Source: an uncultured Verrucomicrobiales bacterium
Lineage (GTDB): Bacteria > Verrucomicrobiota > Verrucomicrobiia > Limisphaerales > JACDHS01
Direction: 5' to 3'
DNA length: 13,675 bases
NCBI GenBank assembly: GCA_937983475.1
Contig: CALJZV010000170.1
Span: 1-13,675 of the forward strand
Shown in pieces: positions 6,264 through 13,389 of this stretch. Both the position numbers and the translations under genes were made by a program. The notes below the pieces were generated by a model. The model had not been told where the DNA came from and did not search any database. It saw only the letters and a program-made list of their open reading frames with translations. Within the stretch, counting starts at the first letter, position 1; each line of letters starts with the position of its first letter.

Positions 6264-8498
6264 TCATGGTTCACGTCGCGGACGGCCACTTTTATAAAGC
6301 GTCAGGTCCGAGCGGCACCGCTCCGCCAGATCCGGTTGCCCCATGGTTTCGGCCAACAGGGCGGCTTCTTCGGCGATGCGGATCGCCTCGGGAAACTGAC
6401 CCGCTTCGGCATGCGCCGCAGCCAGCAGATAGCGATAAGCCGGGTTCTTTTCCTCCATTGCGCATGCCCGCTTCGCCAGCCTGACCGCCTCGGCGCCGTC
6501 GCGAAGGCTGTCGTCCCGCGCGGTTGCCCGCAGCCACGCCAGATTGGCGATCACTTGGACGGCATTGGGGTTGATCCTTAAAATTTCGTTCCACTGCGCA
6601 ACGGCTTCGGCATTTTGGTTCAGGCGGGTAAGAATTTCAGCAAGCCCGAATCGCGCCTCGGCAAAATCCGGTTTCAGCCGGACCGCTTCCTGATAATGCA
6701 GGCGCGCCTCCTCCAGAGCGTGCTGGTCAAACAAAACGGCACCGAGGCGAAAATGAGCCGTATAATCATCCGGGAACCGAGCCAGCCAATCCCGATAAAG
6801 CGGGATTGTTCGTTCGCTATGGCCGGCCTCGGACAACAGCCGAACCAGGTTCGAGAAAAATGTGGCGTCCCGGGGCGCCAGTTCGACTGCCTTTTGAAAG
6901 CTGGCGATGGCATCGTTCGTTTTGCCCAAAGTAATCAGCGCGACCCCGAGGTTGTTGTAAGCCTTGAAATCACCGGCATCCAGACGAATAGCCGCGAAAT
7001 ACTGCTCAATCGCCTCGTCTGTCCTGCCCTGCCCGAACAGGGACCGGCCCAGATTGACGCGAAGCATGCTCAGGCCATCACGACGGGCGAGCGCTTCCCT
7101 GTAGAGCCGCTCGGCTTCCGGATATTCTTCCCGACCGAAATGAACGCCTCCAAGGTTGTTGTATGAAATCCATGAATTGGGGTTCTTGCGAAGGTTGTCC
7201 CTCCACAATGCCTCAGGATTGGCCATCACCCGCTGGTGATGCCAGCACAGCGCGGCCAGCGGCACCACAAACAAAATGAACAGCATGCACTGAAGTGCTT
7301 GGGGCGATTGACCCATGCGCCGTTGGAGGTGATACAGGGCACCGCCGGTCACCAAGGCGATAATGCCGGGCAACGCCAAATATTGGAAATGGTCGGCTAC
7401 CTGCGCCAGAAGCAGAAACGCCATGTTTATCACACCGATGGTCGGTCCCAAAGCCAGCACGAAATAACCCAGGCCGAACAGGCAGCTTCTGCCCCATTTC
7501 TGCCGAAATCGCCAGAAGACTGCGAACATTCCCACGAGGGCCAGCCCGGGAAGATAGGCCAGCGGCGACATGGGATTGATTGTCCATCGCGGGTAATGAA
7601 GGGTCAGTCCAACAGGCAGGAGGTCCTTGGCCAGGTAAAACCAAAAAGCCCTTCCCGCCGCCAAAGTCCGAACAAGCAGGCTGTCATTTGACGGAAGCAC
7701 CCCGATCTTTGGAGCCAGAATATGGTGCGCCACCAGTGTCACCACACCGATTGTGAAAGCAAAACCAAAGAAAGGCGCGACACGATGAATTGTGGTTCGA
7801 TCAATCCGTCCGTGTCGCCACCAGGCGCACAACAGCATCACGACAGGAAGGACCACCACGGACGTTTTGCTCAGCAACCCGAGCAGGAAAAAAACAAACG
7901 AAAGCCAATACAAACCCGAGAATGATTTCCTCCCTCGGGACACGCCCTGAGCATCGGATGTTGGGAAAGTTTCGGTGTGATCTTGATGTTCGCTTTTGAA
8001 ATAAAACAGGAGGCTCAACAGGTAAAAAAACATAGACAGTGTGTTTTTCCTCTCAGCCAGCCAAGTGACCGAGGAGACGCACACCGGATGAACAGCGAAG
8101 ACCGCAGCTGCCAGCCAGGACCCCGGAATTTTCAGGTGTACAAGCACCCGCCACAGCAGGACCACGTTGAAGGCGTGCAAGACGACGTTGGTAAAATGCT
8201 GGATTTCCTTCATCGTGCCGTGCAATTGCCACTCCAGCCAGAAGGTGGTTGCGGTCAATGGCACGAAATCGCCATAACGGGTGCTGAACCAGATGTCCCG
8301 CAGGCCCTTCCAGCCCTCCCTCATCAAGGGGTTGGCCGCAATCACGTCGTCGTCCCAGATGAAGCCCGCGTGGTAACTGGGGATGTAGATGAGCAGTGTC
8401 AAAAACAGCAGGCCGGCCAAGCCGAACACAAGGTTGCGCGAGTGCGGTTCCCGGATTTTCCCAGCCATCATGGATGGCCTGTTGGTTTTTTGCGGCAT
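6264..8498 (-). CDS. TMTC-like GT-C glycosyltransferase-fold membrane protein with C-terminal TPRs
   Basis: A 744-residue protein. Residues ~20-425 are multi-pass membrane. The first loop has FIWDDD (46-51), as in GT-C mannosyltransferases of the TMTC/PMT type, where the acidic residues are catalytic; AERKNTLSMFFY (148-159), LLSKTS (208-213) and VADHFQYL (367-374) are also TMTC-like. Residues ~438-730 hold about eight TPRs, for example YNNLGGVHFGREEYPEAERLY and YNNLGVALITLGKTNDAI. Family knowledge: eukaryotic TMTCs O-mannosylate proteins using lipid-linked mannose; bacterial relatives are mostly uncharacterised. The predicted site is the inner membrane. The reading frame is open up to 8717, but that extension is soluble, polar, unlike the family and overlaps the 3' end of the upstream gene, so ATG 8498 is chosen (ATG 8471 is an alternative). 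A 163-bp gap to the upstream gene shows no clear terminator or promoter. Confidence 0.8.
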   Translation of the reverse strand: MPQKTNRPSMMAGKIREPHSRNLVFGLAGLLFLTLLIYIPSYHAGFIWDDDVIAANPLMREGWKGLRDIWFSTRYGDFVPLTATTFWLEWQLHGTMKEIQHFTNVVLHAFNVVLLWRVLVHLKIPGSWLAAAVFAVHPVCVSSVTWLAERKNTLSMFFYLLSLLFYFKSEHQDHTETFPTSDAQGVSRGRKSFSGLYWLSFVFFLLGLLSKTSVVVLPVVMLLCAWWRHGRIDRTTIHRVAPFFGFAFTIGVVTLVAHHILAPKIGVLPSNDSLLVRTLAAGRAFWFYLAKDLLPVGLTLHYPRWTINPMSPLAYLPGLALVGMFAVFWRFRQKWGRSCLFGLGYFVLALGPTIGVINMAFLLLAQVADHFQYLALPGIIALVTGGALYHLQRRMGQSPQALQCMLFILFVVPLAALCWHHQRVMANPEALWRDNLRKNPNSWISYNNLGGVHFGREEYPEAERLYREALARRDGLSMLRVNLGRSLFGQGRTDEAIEQYFAAIRLDAGDFKAYNNLGVALITLGKTNDAIASFQKAVELAPRDATFFSNLVRLLSEAGHSERTIPLYRDWLARFPDDYTAHFRLGAVLFDQHALEEARLHYQEAVRLKPDFAEARFGLAEILTRLNQNAEAVAQWNEILRINPNAVQVIANLAWLRATARDDSLRDGAEAVRLAKRACAMEEKNPAYRYLLAAAHAEAGQFPEAIRIAEEAALLAETMGQPDLAERCRSDLTLYKSGRPRREP

Positions 8499-8661
8499 GT
8501 CGTTGGGTCCGAGGATTATGAAAGCCACAGCGTCATTTCGCAACGGGATTTGCCTTTGTTGCCCGTCTTGTTTTGGTCGCTGAGGCGATGCGAAAGCCCG
8601 ACTTTGGGTCAGCCCCGCATGAATTTTTGAAAGCGCGTAAAATTCCTGCTCGCTATTCCGA

Positions 8662-10737
8662 TCAAGGCAGCCTGCGAACCCGGAAGAAGTAGAGGGGTTG
8701 GGCCGTGTTGGTGGCAAATGTCATGCCGCTCCCCTGCGCGGTCAGGTTGGATGCCAGCACCGACCAAATTCCCAGCGTGGAGCCAGCCTCCACATTATAT
8801 TGGCGTCCCAAGGCACTCTGCCAGTTCAGCGTCACTTGCTGGTTGCTTCTGGTCAGCGACGCGATGTGAAACGGCGGTTCCCACGGGTTGTGAAACACCA
8901 TCAGCACAGGCAGGTGATCCGACGCGGTCTTGTTGTCGAATTGTTGGATGGCCGGCGGCGTGGGGTTGAGCAAATCGGTCCGGAATACCTGGCTGCTCGC
9001 AATGTTGGTGAACAATAATCCTCCTGGAAAAATGTAATCCAGCCGCGAACTCAGGCTTGCGGCCTGAATCGACCAGGTGCGCTGGTTGTTGTCGAAGGGG
9101 TTGCGGGGTGTGGTCCATTGCAGGCCGGTCGCCAGGTTGGCCAACCGCTGAACCGGTTGCTGGCTGTTGCTCGGAGGGTTGTCCACGTCCTCATTGATAT
9201 CGCCGGTGAGAACGTATGGCCGTTGGCTGTTGGTGGTCAGGAAGCCGGTCACAAAATAGTTGGAAATGGCTCCGGCCTCGGCAGCACGGCGCTGGGCATC
9301 GTCGGCGGAGCCCCCGGACTTGAGATGCGTGGTGAACACATGCAGCGGCTGCGCGAAGCCCGGCACGGCGATTTGCGCCTCAAACAAATCCCTCGTGAAA
9401 TTCCCGTTGTAGCCAAAGTTCGTCAGGCTCACCCCATCAAGCCACTTTTGGGAACGGGTGATGGGAAACCGGCTGGCAATGACACTGCGGACAAAACCGT
9501 CGGTTCCCGAATTGTTCGCCAGAAAATAACCCGGCAGATACGCCTTCACAAAATTGGTCATTTCATGGCTCAAATTGAACGGTATTTCCTGAAAGGTGAT
9601 CACGTCGGGTTTCAAATAGCTCATTTGCCGTCCAATGGCCTGGACCTGCGGCGCATTGGTGCTCCAGTTGGTCGCGCCGTTGCCCTTGACGTTGTAACTA
9701 AGCAATGACAACGCGGCAGGCTGGTAGGCCGTGGTCGTGTTTACCGTCAAAAGCGCCACTTCACTGAACAAAGCCCCGTAAGGGTTGCTCACCTGGACGC
9801 GATAGTTGCCGCCCTGGCTGGTGGTGACATTGGCCAGAGTCAACGCTGTGCCCGTGGCTCCCGGGATGTTCGAGCCGTTCCACTGCCATTGATAGCTCAG
9901 CGGCGGCGTGCCCTCGGCACGGACGATGAAAATAGCTGTCCCGCCTTCGACAACGGTCTGATTTGCCGGATGCGCACTGATGCTTGGAGGCGTTCCGGCG
10001 GCGGGCACCACATCGGCAAAGGTTGTTCCCATCCGCAAGTCATCCAGAAGGCAGGCGCCCATGCCGCTGTGTTGCCGAAAGGCATAGGAGGCCGCGGTGA
10101 ATGTGGTTGCCGATTCGGTGGTGACCACGCTGGGGTCGCTTTCAGCCAAAGGATTGATCCAGAGCGCAGACACGGAATTGGTCAACGAAAGGCGCGTCAC
10201 CACCCGGTAATCCGTGTTCAAAACCAAATCTTGGGCAAGGCTGACATTGACCGCGGACCCGCCTGTGGATGAGATGCCGATTCGGAACGCGCTGGCCGCC
10301 GCGCCATTGGTCAACGCCCAAACCCGCGCGCGAAATCCGCTGCCTGCCGGATCCCTGAAGTGCGCGAGGTAGGAGCCGGCTCCCGCTGGCAACGTGGTGA
10401 ATCGCACGATGAAACTGGTGTAAAGCTGATTGGTGGCACCGGCCGAATCATACGGCTGCCCGGCCAGCAATGCGCTGACGTCCTCGGTTTCCGAACCGGT
10501 TAAAACCACGCGGCCCGAGGCGACATCCACCTGTCCCGTTGTGCCGCTGTGTGTGGTCCATTTCCCGGCGCTGACCGAGACGATGGGGCCATCCGGGTAA
10601 TTGAAAAAGTCTTCGAGGAGAATGGCGGATTGAAGCGGACAGCAGGCCAGCAGCAACACGAACAAAATGACGGCACGATTCACAGCAATGCCCGGCAACA
10701 GAGCCGGACGTCCAGTATATCGCCGATTTGGGCGCAT
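8662..10737 (-). CDS. Secreted LamG-like/Ig-like/endonuclease-exonuclease-phosphatase (EEP) multidomain protein
   Basis: A 691-residue exported protein. The N-terminal hydrophobic stretch 22-37 is an export signal; LLAC at 29-32 could be a lipobox, or signal peptidase I may cut near QS/A (36-38). Residues ~40-245 look like a concanavalin/LamG-type beta domain (FNYPDG, LLDDLRMG). Residues ~248-333 are an Ig-like domain (PPSISAHPANQTVVEGG ... GGNYRVQVSN). Residues ~342-617 form an EEP domain with a full catalytic set: N349 (SYNV), E384 (FQEI), H471 (TTHLK), D513/N515 (TGDINED), D567 (LDYIF) and D607/H608 (SDH). Residues ~622-691 are an Fn3-like C-terminal module (TLNWQSALGRQYNVE ... FFRVRRL). 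Expected role: a secreted metal-dependent nuclease or phosphodiesterase; the substrate is unknown. ATG 10737 is preferred to TTG 10749; GTG 10683 would give a shorter n-region. Confidence 0.85.
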   Translation of the reverse strand: MRPNRRYTGRPALLPGIAVNRAVILFVLLLACCPLQSAILLEDFFNYPDGPIVSVSAGKWTTHSGTTGQVDVASGRVVLTGSETEDVSALLAGQPYDSAGATNQLYTSFIVRFTTLPAGAGSYLAHFRDPAGSGFRARVWALTNGAAASAFRIGISSTGGSAVNVSLAQDLVLNTDYRVVTRLSLTNSVSALWINPLAESDPSVVTTESATTFTAASYAFRQHSGMGACLLDDLRMGTTFADVVPAAGTPPSISAHPANQTVVEGGTAIFIVRAEGTPPLSYQWQWNGSNIPGATGTALTLANVTTSQGGNYRVQVSNPYGALFSEVALLTVNTTTAYQPAALSLLSYNVKGNGATNWSTNAPQVQAIGRQMSYLKPDVITFQEIPFNLSHEMTNFVKAYLPGYFLANNSGTDGFVRSVIASRFPITRSQKWLDGVSLTNFGYNGNFTRDLFEAQIAVPGFAQPLHVFTTHLKSGGSADDAQRRAAEAGAISNYFVTGFLTTNSQRPYVLTGDINEDVDNPPSNSQQPVQRLANLATGLQWTTPRNPFDNNQRTWSIQAASLSSRLDYIFPGGLLFTNIASSQVFRTDLLNPTPPAIQQFDNKTASDHLPVLMVFHNPWEPPFHIASLTRSNQQVTLNWQSALGRQYNVEAGSTLGIWSVLASNLTAQGSGMTFATNTAQPLYFFRVRRLP

Positions 10738-10791
10738 GAAGCAAACCAATCCGGCTCATTTTGCCGCAAGGTAAGCCACAAATCGCGCCGT

Positions 10792-11478
10792 TTATCGCTT
10801 TTGGTTGTAGTCGGCCTGCGTGTATTTGTTTTCAGCCAGTTGGCGGGTCAATCCCTCAAGGGACGGATGAATTGTCATCGGCTTCCAGAAAATTGAAAAC
10901 TGTTCCGAGGCCACCCCCTGCATGGCGGCTTCCCAGTCGGCGCGCTTGAGGCGAAGCGGCGGGGGTTGCACCGAACCTTGGATCAACAGGCCGGTTTTGG
11001 TCCGGCGCTGCGCCGCTCCGGCAATTTTCCGTCCGTGCCAGAGCACATCAAACTTTTCCGCTCCCAGGAAACATTGGCCGGGAATGTCCTTTTGGCAGCA
11101 TGGAGAAAGCACTGTGGCAACGCTCATACGGGCAAACGCGTCGCGAACCCATGCATGGACTCGTTCATAGCTCTCCACCGCCTTGAGTTCATGCCAGAAG
11201 TGACCCGGCGGAAACACAAGGCTGTAAGTCCAGTCCCCGTCGTGCGGCACCAAACCGCCACCGGTGGGACGGCGAACCAGAGGGCGCAGCAACGTGGCTC
11301 TTTCAATTTCCTGAAACTTCTGGAAGTAGCCAAAACTGGCCGCCGGTTCCTTCCACTCATAAAAGCGCAACACCGGCGCGTTAATCTGAGGCGCGGTTTC
11401 CAACAGGGCTTCGTCCAGCGCCATGTTCCAGGCCGCATCGTTGGGGCCGCTCATTAACAAGAGCCAGTCGGCGCTCAT
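10792..11478 (-). CDS. lplA: Lipoate-protein ligase / octanoyltransferase family protein (BPL/LplA/LipB fold)
   Basis: A 228-residue protein with family motifs in order: NMALDEALLE (18-27), RRPTGGGLVPHDGDWTYS (69-86) for the lipoyl/octanoyl-adenylate pocket, and GRKIAGAAQRR (149-159) with the expected catalytic Lys151. The usual HGS/HGT after it is QGS (167-169). Cys136 lies just before the Lys strand, in the position range where LipM-type octanoyltransferases keep their catalytic Cys, so ligase and transferase remain hard to separate. Role: attaching lipoate or octanoate to E2/GcvH domains in the cytoplasm. The start is set by ATG 11478, whose ATGA overlaps the nth stop codon, indicating translational coupling. 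The frame extends upstream to 11577 inside nth, but that part lacks family sequence. It ends 54 bp before the EEP gene start, on the same strand. Confidence 0.85.
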   Translation of the reverse strand: MSADWLLLMSGPNDAAWNMALDEALLETAPQINAPVLRFYEWKEPAASFGYFQKFQEIERATLLRPLVRRPTGGGLVPHDGDWTYSLVFPPGHFWHELKAVESYERVHAWVRDAFARMSVATVLSPCCQKDIPGQCFLGAEKFDVLWHGRKIAGAAQRRTKTGLLIQGSVQPPPLRLKRADWEAAMQGVASEQFSIFWKPMTIHPSLEGLTRQLAENKYTQADYNQKR

Positions 11479-12179
11479 GCAGTCCGCTTCCTGGCGCGGT
11501 TTGTTTTCTCCGCACTTTCGGTTCTCAGGCGCGCCTGCCCTTCCGGACACAACCCCAGCACTTCGCAATGCGGGCAATCCGGATTGCGCGCGGTGCAGCG
11601 GCGGCGTCCATGCCAGATCAGCAGATGACTAAAGAGGGTCCAATCCTCGCGCGGCACCAGTTTCATCAAATCCTGCTCAATCGCGACCGCAGAGGCTTCC
11701 TGGGACAGGTTCAAGCGTTGGGAAAGCCGCGCCACGTGGGTGTCCACGACGACGCCCTCGTTTATGTTGAAGACATTTCCAAGGACCACGTTGGCGGTTT
11801 TGCGGCCCACCCCGGCCAGTTCGGTGAGCGCCTCCATCGTGCTCGGCACCGTGCCGTTATATTTTTCCACAAGCACACGGCAGCAGGCCTGGATGTTTTT
11901 GGCCTTGTTGCGGAAAAAACCAATCCGGCGAATGTCGTTTTCCAGTTCGCTCAAGGGAGCGCGGGCGTAGTCGGCGGCGGAGCGGTATTTTTTGAACAGG
12001 TCCGCGGTGACAATGTTCACCTGGCGGTCGGTGCATTGAGCCGAAAGAATGGTGGCGACAAGCAACTCCAGCGGGTTGGTGAAGTTTAATTCGCAATGCG
12101 CATCCGGATAGGCGGCTTTGAGCCGGGCAATGATTTCGCTGGCGCGCTGTTTTTTTTCGGAAATCGATTCTCGGGCCAT
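11475..12179 (-). CDS. nth: Endonuclease III (DNA glycosylase/AP lyase)
   Basis: A 234-residue protein. The helix-hairpin-helix LAGVGRKTANVVL (121-133) contains catalytic Lys127, and VVVDTHVARLSQRL (143-156) contains catalytic Asp146. The C terminus carries the [4Fe-4S] signature C195-x6-C202-x2-C205-x5-C211. LNFTNPLELLVATILSAQCTD (31-51) matches the conserved N-terminal core. Role: base-excision repair of oxidised pyrimidines in the cytoplasm. ATG 12179 is preferred; TTG 12209 would add ten residues without family sequence. A basic tail of about 20 residues follows the cluster. It is divergent from the Fe-S carrier gene across 111 bp. A possible - strand promoter there is TTTGCT (12251-12246), 18 bp, TATTCT (12227-12222), which is weak. 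Confidence 0.95.
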   Translation of the reverse strand: MARESISEKKQRASEIIARLKAAYPDAHCELNFTNPLELLVATILSAQCTDRQVNIVTADLFKKYRSAADYARAPLSELENDIRRIGFFRNKAKNIQACCRVLVEKYNGTVPSTMEALTELAGVGRKTANVVLGNVFNINEGVVVDTHVARLSQRLNLSQEASAVAIEQDLMKLVPREDWTLFSHLLIWHGRRRCTARNPDCPHCEVLGLCPEGQARLRTESAEKTNRARKRTA

Positions 12180-12252
12180 GGTGCTGGGATTCAAATGAGT
12201 TTGCGCCAAATGTCACGCACAAGAATAGGCGCCATCCTTGCGCGCAGCAAAG

Positions 12253-12281
12253 TTGACGCCTCGGTTGCCGAGAGATAGCTT
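12253..12281 (+). promoter_or_regulatory. Putative promoter for the iscA-like gene, with an inverted repeat in the spacer
   Basis: TTGACG (12253-12258), 17-bp spacer, TAGCTT (12276-12281). The spacer contains CTCGG-TTG-CCGAG (12260-12272), a perfect 5-bp inverted repeat that could be an operator half-site pair or chance. If used, transcription would start only a few bases before ATG 12291, giving a near-leaderless mRNA; no Shine-Dalgarno precedes that ATG, which is consistent. Confidence 0.35.
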
Positions 12282-12290
12282 GAACTGGTC

Positions 12291-12683
12291 ATGATTTCCG
12301 GATCGGTCAATAAAACAAACGCCGGCACGCAGCCCAGTTTTCGCGTGGGCGATGAGCGCCTGGTCAAAGTCACCCCGGCCGCGGCCCACAAGGTCACTTC
12401 GCTGCTGACCAAGCAAGGCCGTCCCAACGGCGTGCTGCGCGTGGCGGTCGTCGGCGGCGGTTGCTCCGGCTTGCAGTACAAAATGGACCTCCAGGACGCC
12501 CCGGCCAACCGCGACATTCTGGTGGAGAGCAGCGGCATCAAGGTGGTGGTGGACCCCAAAAGCGCGCTGTATGTGACCGGGAGCGAACTGGATTACGTGG
12601 ACGCGCTTCAGGACGGCGGGTTCAAGGTGAAAAACCCCAATGCGGCCACCAGTTGCTCCTGTGGCGAAAGCTTCAGCGCCTGA
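12291..12683 (+). CDS. iscA: A-type iron-sulfur cluster carrier (IscA/ErpA/HesB family)
   Basis: A 130-residue protein with the three invariant cysteines: C58 in VVGGGCSGLQYKM and C122/C124 in the C-terminal SCSCGESF. VVVDPKSALYVTGSELDYV (85-103) and VKNPNA (113-118) are family-typical; the DP-x-S form resembles ErpA and GESF resembles IscA, so the subfamily is uncertain. Role: it receives Fe-S clusters from the scaffold and hands them to apo-proteins in the cytoplasm. The first ~22 residues (MISGSVNKTNAG...) are a polar extension beyond the usual family start near LVKVTPAAAHKV. hscB follows 81 bp downstream on the same strand with no recognisable terminator between them, so an operon is likely. 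Nth, divergently encoded, is a [4Fe-4S] enzyme. Confidence 0.93.
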   Translation: MISGSVNKTNAGTQPSFRVGDERLVKVTPAAAHKVTSLLTKQGRPNGVLRVAVVGGGCSGLQYKMDLQDAPANRDILVESSGIKVVVDPKSALYVTGSELDYVDALQDGGFKVKNPNAATSCSCGESFSA

Positions 12684-12764
12684 TGTTTCATTTTTTTGCC
12701 GACCTTTTTTAATTTTCCACAAGTTAATTAAAACCCGCGTTGGCCGCCAAGATTGCGTGACTCC

Positions 12765-13385
12765 ATGACCGACCACTTCGCATTGCTCAACGAACCTTGG
12801 CGTCCTTGGCTTGATTTGGAGGCCTTGAAGGAAAAGTTTATCCGGCTCTCCGCCGAGGCCCATCCTGACCGCGTGCATGGCGCCAGCGCCGAGGACAAGG
12901 AACAGGCCACCCGCCGTTACGCGGGTTTGAATGCCGCCTACAACTGCCTGCGCGAACCCCGGGAACGGCTGTTGCACCTGCTGGAACTGGAACTGGGGCA
13001 GAAGCCCAGGGACATCCAGCGCATTCCGCCGGGCACGATGGATTTGTTTGTGGAGGTGGGCCAAACCTGCCGAGACGCCGACGCATTTCTGGTCCAGAAG
13101 GATCAGGTCACATCGCCGCTGCTGAAGGTCAAGGTGTTTGAACAAAGCCAGGAATGGGTGGAGAAATTGCAGGCGTTGCAGCAGAAAATCAACGTCCGGC
13201 GCGACGAGCTTTTCGCGGAACTTCAATCGCTGAATGCGGCCTGGAAAACGGCGCCTGAGCCGGGCTCGAGCAACCGGGCATCGGCCCTTCCGTTGGAGCG
13301 GCTGGAACAGATTTACCGCACCCTCAGTTATGTGGCGCGCTGGACTGCGCAACTTCAGGAACGCATCGTGCCGCTATCGTTCTGA
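12765..13385 (+). CDS. hscB: Fe-S cluster assembly co-chaperone HscB (J-domain protein)
   Basis: A 206-residue protein. The N-terminal J-domain (~3-75) contains the HPD tripeptide at 33-35 (AEAHPDRV), starts HFALLNEPWRPWLD as in HscB, and has YAGLNAAYNCLREPRERLLHLL (52-73). The C-terminal three-helix domain (~90-200: FVEVGQ, WVEKLQALQQKI, LEQIYRTLSYVARW) is the part that binds the scaffold IscU. Role: it recruits scaffold-bound clusters to the Hsp70 HscA and stimulates its ATPase. It is longer than E. coli HscB (171), with an insert around 162-176. ATG 12765 is chosen; TTG 12753 would add four residues. No hscA gene follows directly; the next gene begins 4 bp after the stop codon and is unrelated. 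Confidence 0.92.
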   Translation: MTDHFALLNEPWRPWLDLEALKEKFIRLSAEAHPDRVHGASAEDKEQATRRYAGLNAAYNCLREPRERLLHLLELELGQKPRDIQRIPPGTMDLFVEVGQTCRDADAFLVQKDQVTSPLLKVKVFEQSQEWVEKLQALQQKINVRRDELFAELQSLNAAWKTAPEPGSSNRASALPLERLEQIYRTLSYVARWTAQLQERIVPLSF

Positions 13386-13389
13386 GAAA

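Noticed and set aside
7977..8630. 217-codon + strand open frame opposite the TMTC-like gene
   Set aside because: It overlaps membrane-encoding sequence on the other strand and has the polar His/Gln-rich composition typical of an antisense shadow.
8499..8717. 73-residue N-terminal extension of the TMTC-like frame
   Set aside because: It would overlap the 3' end of the EEP gene by 56 bp, precedes the natural membrane start and has no family similarity. ATG 8498 is a better start.
11479..11577. 33-residue N-terminal extension of the lipoate ligase frame inside nth
   Set aside because: The ATGA overlap at 11475-11478 and the onset of family sequence at MSADWLL argue for the internal start.
12213..13352. 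379-codon open frame on the - strand across iscA and hscB
   Set aside because: It lies antisense to two genes with clear family motifs, its translation is rich in Arg, Gln and His as expected from a shadow of GC-rich coding DNA, and no domain is recognisable.
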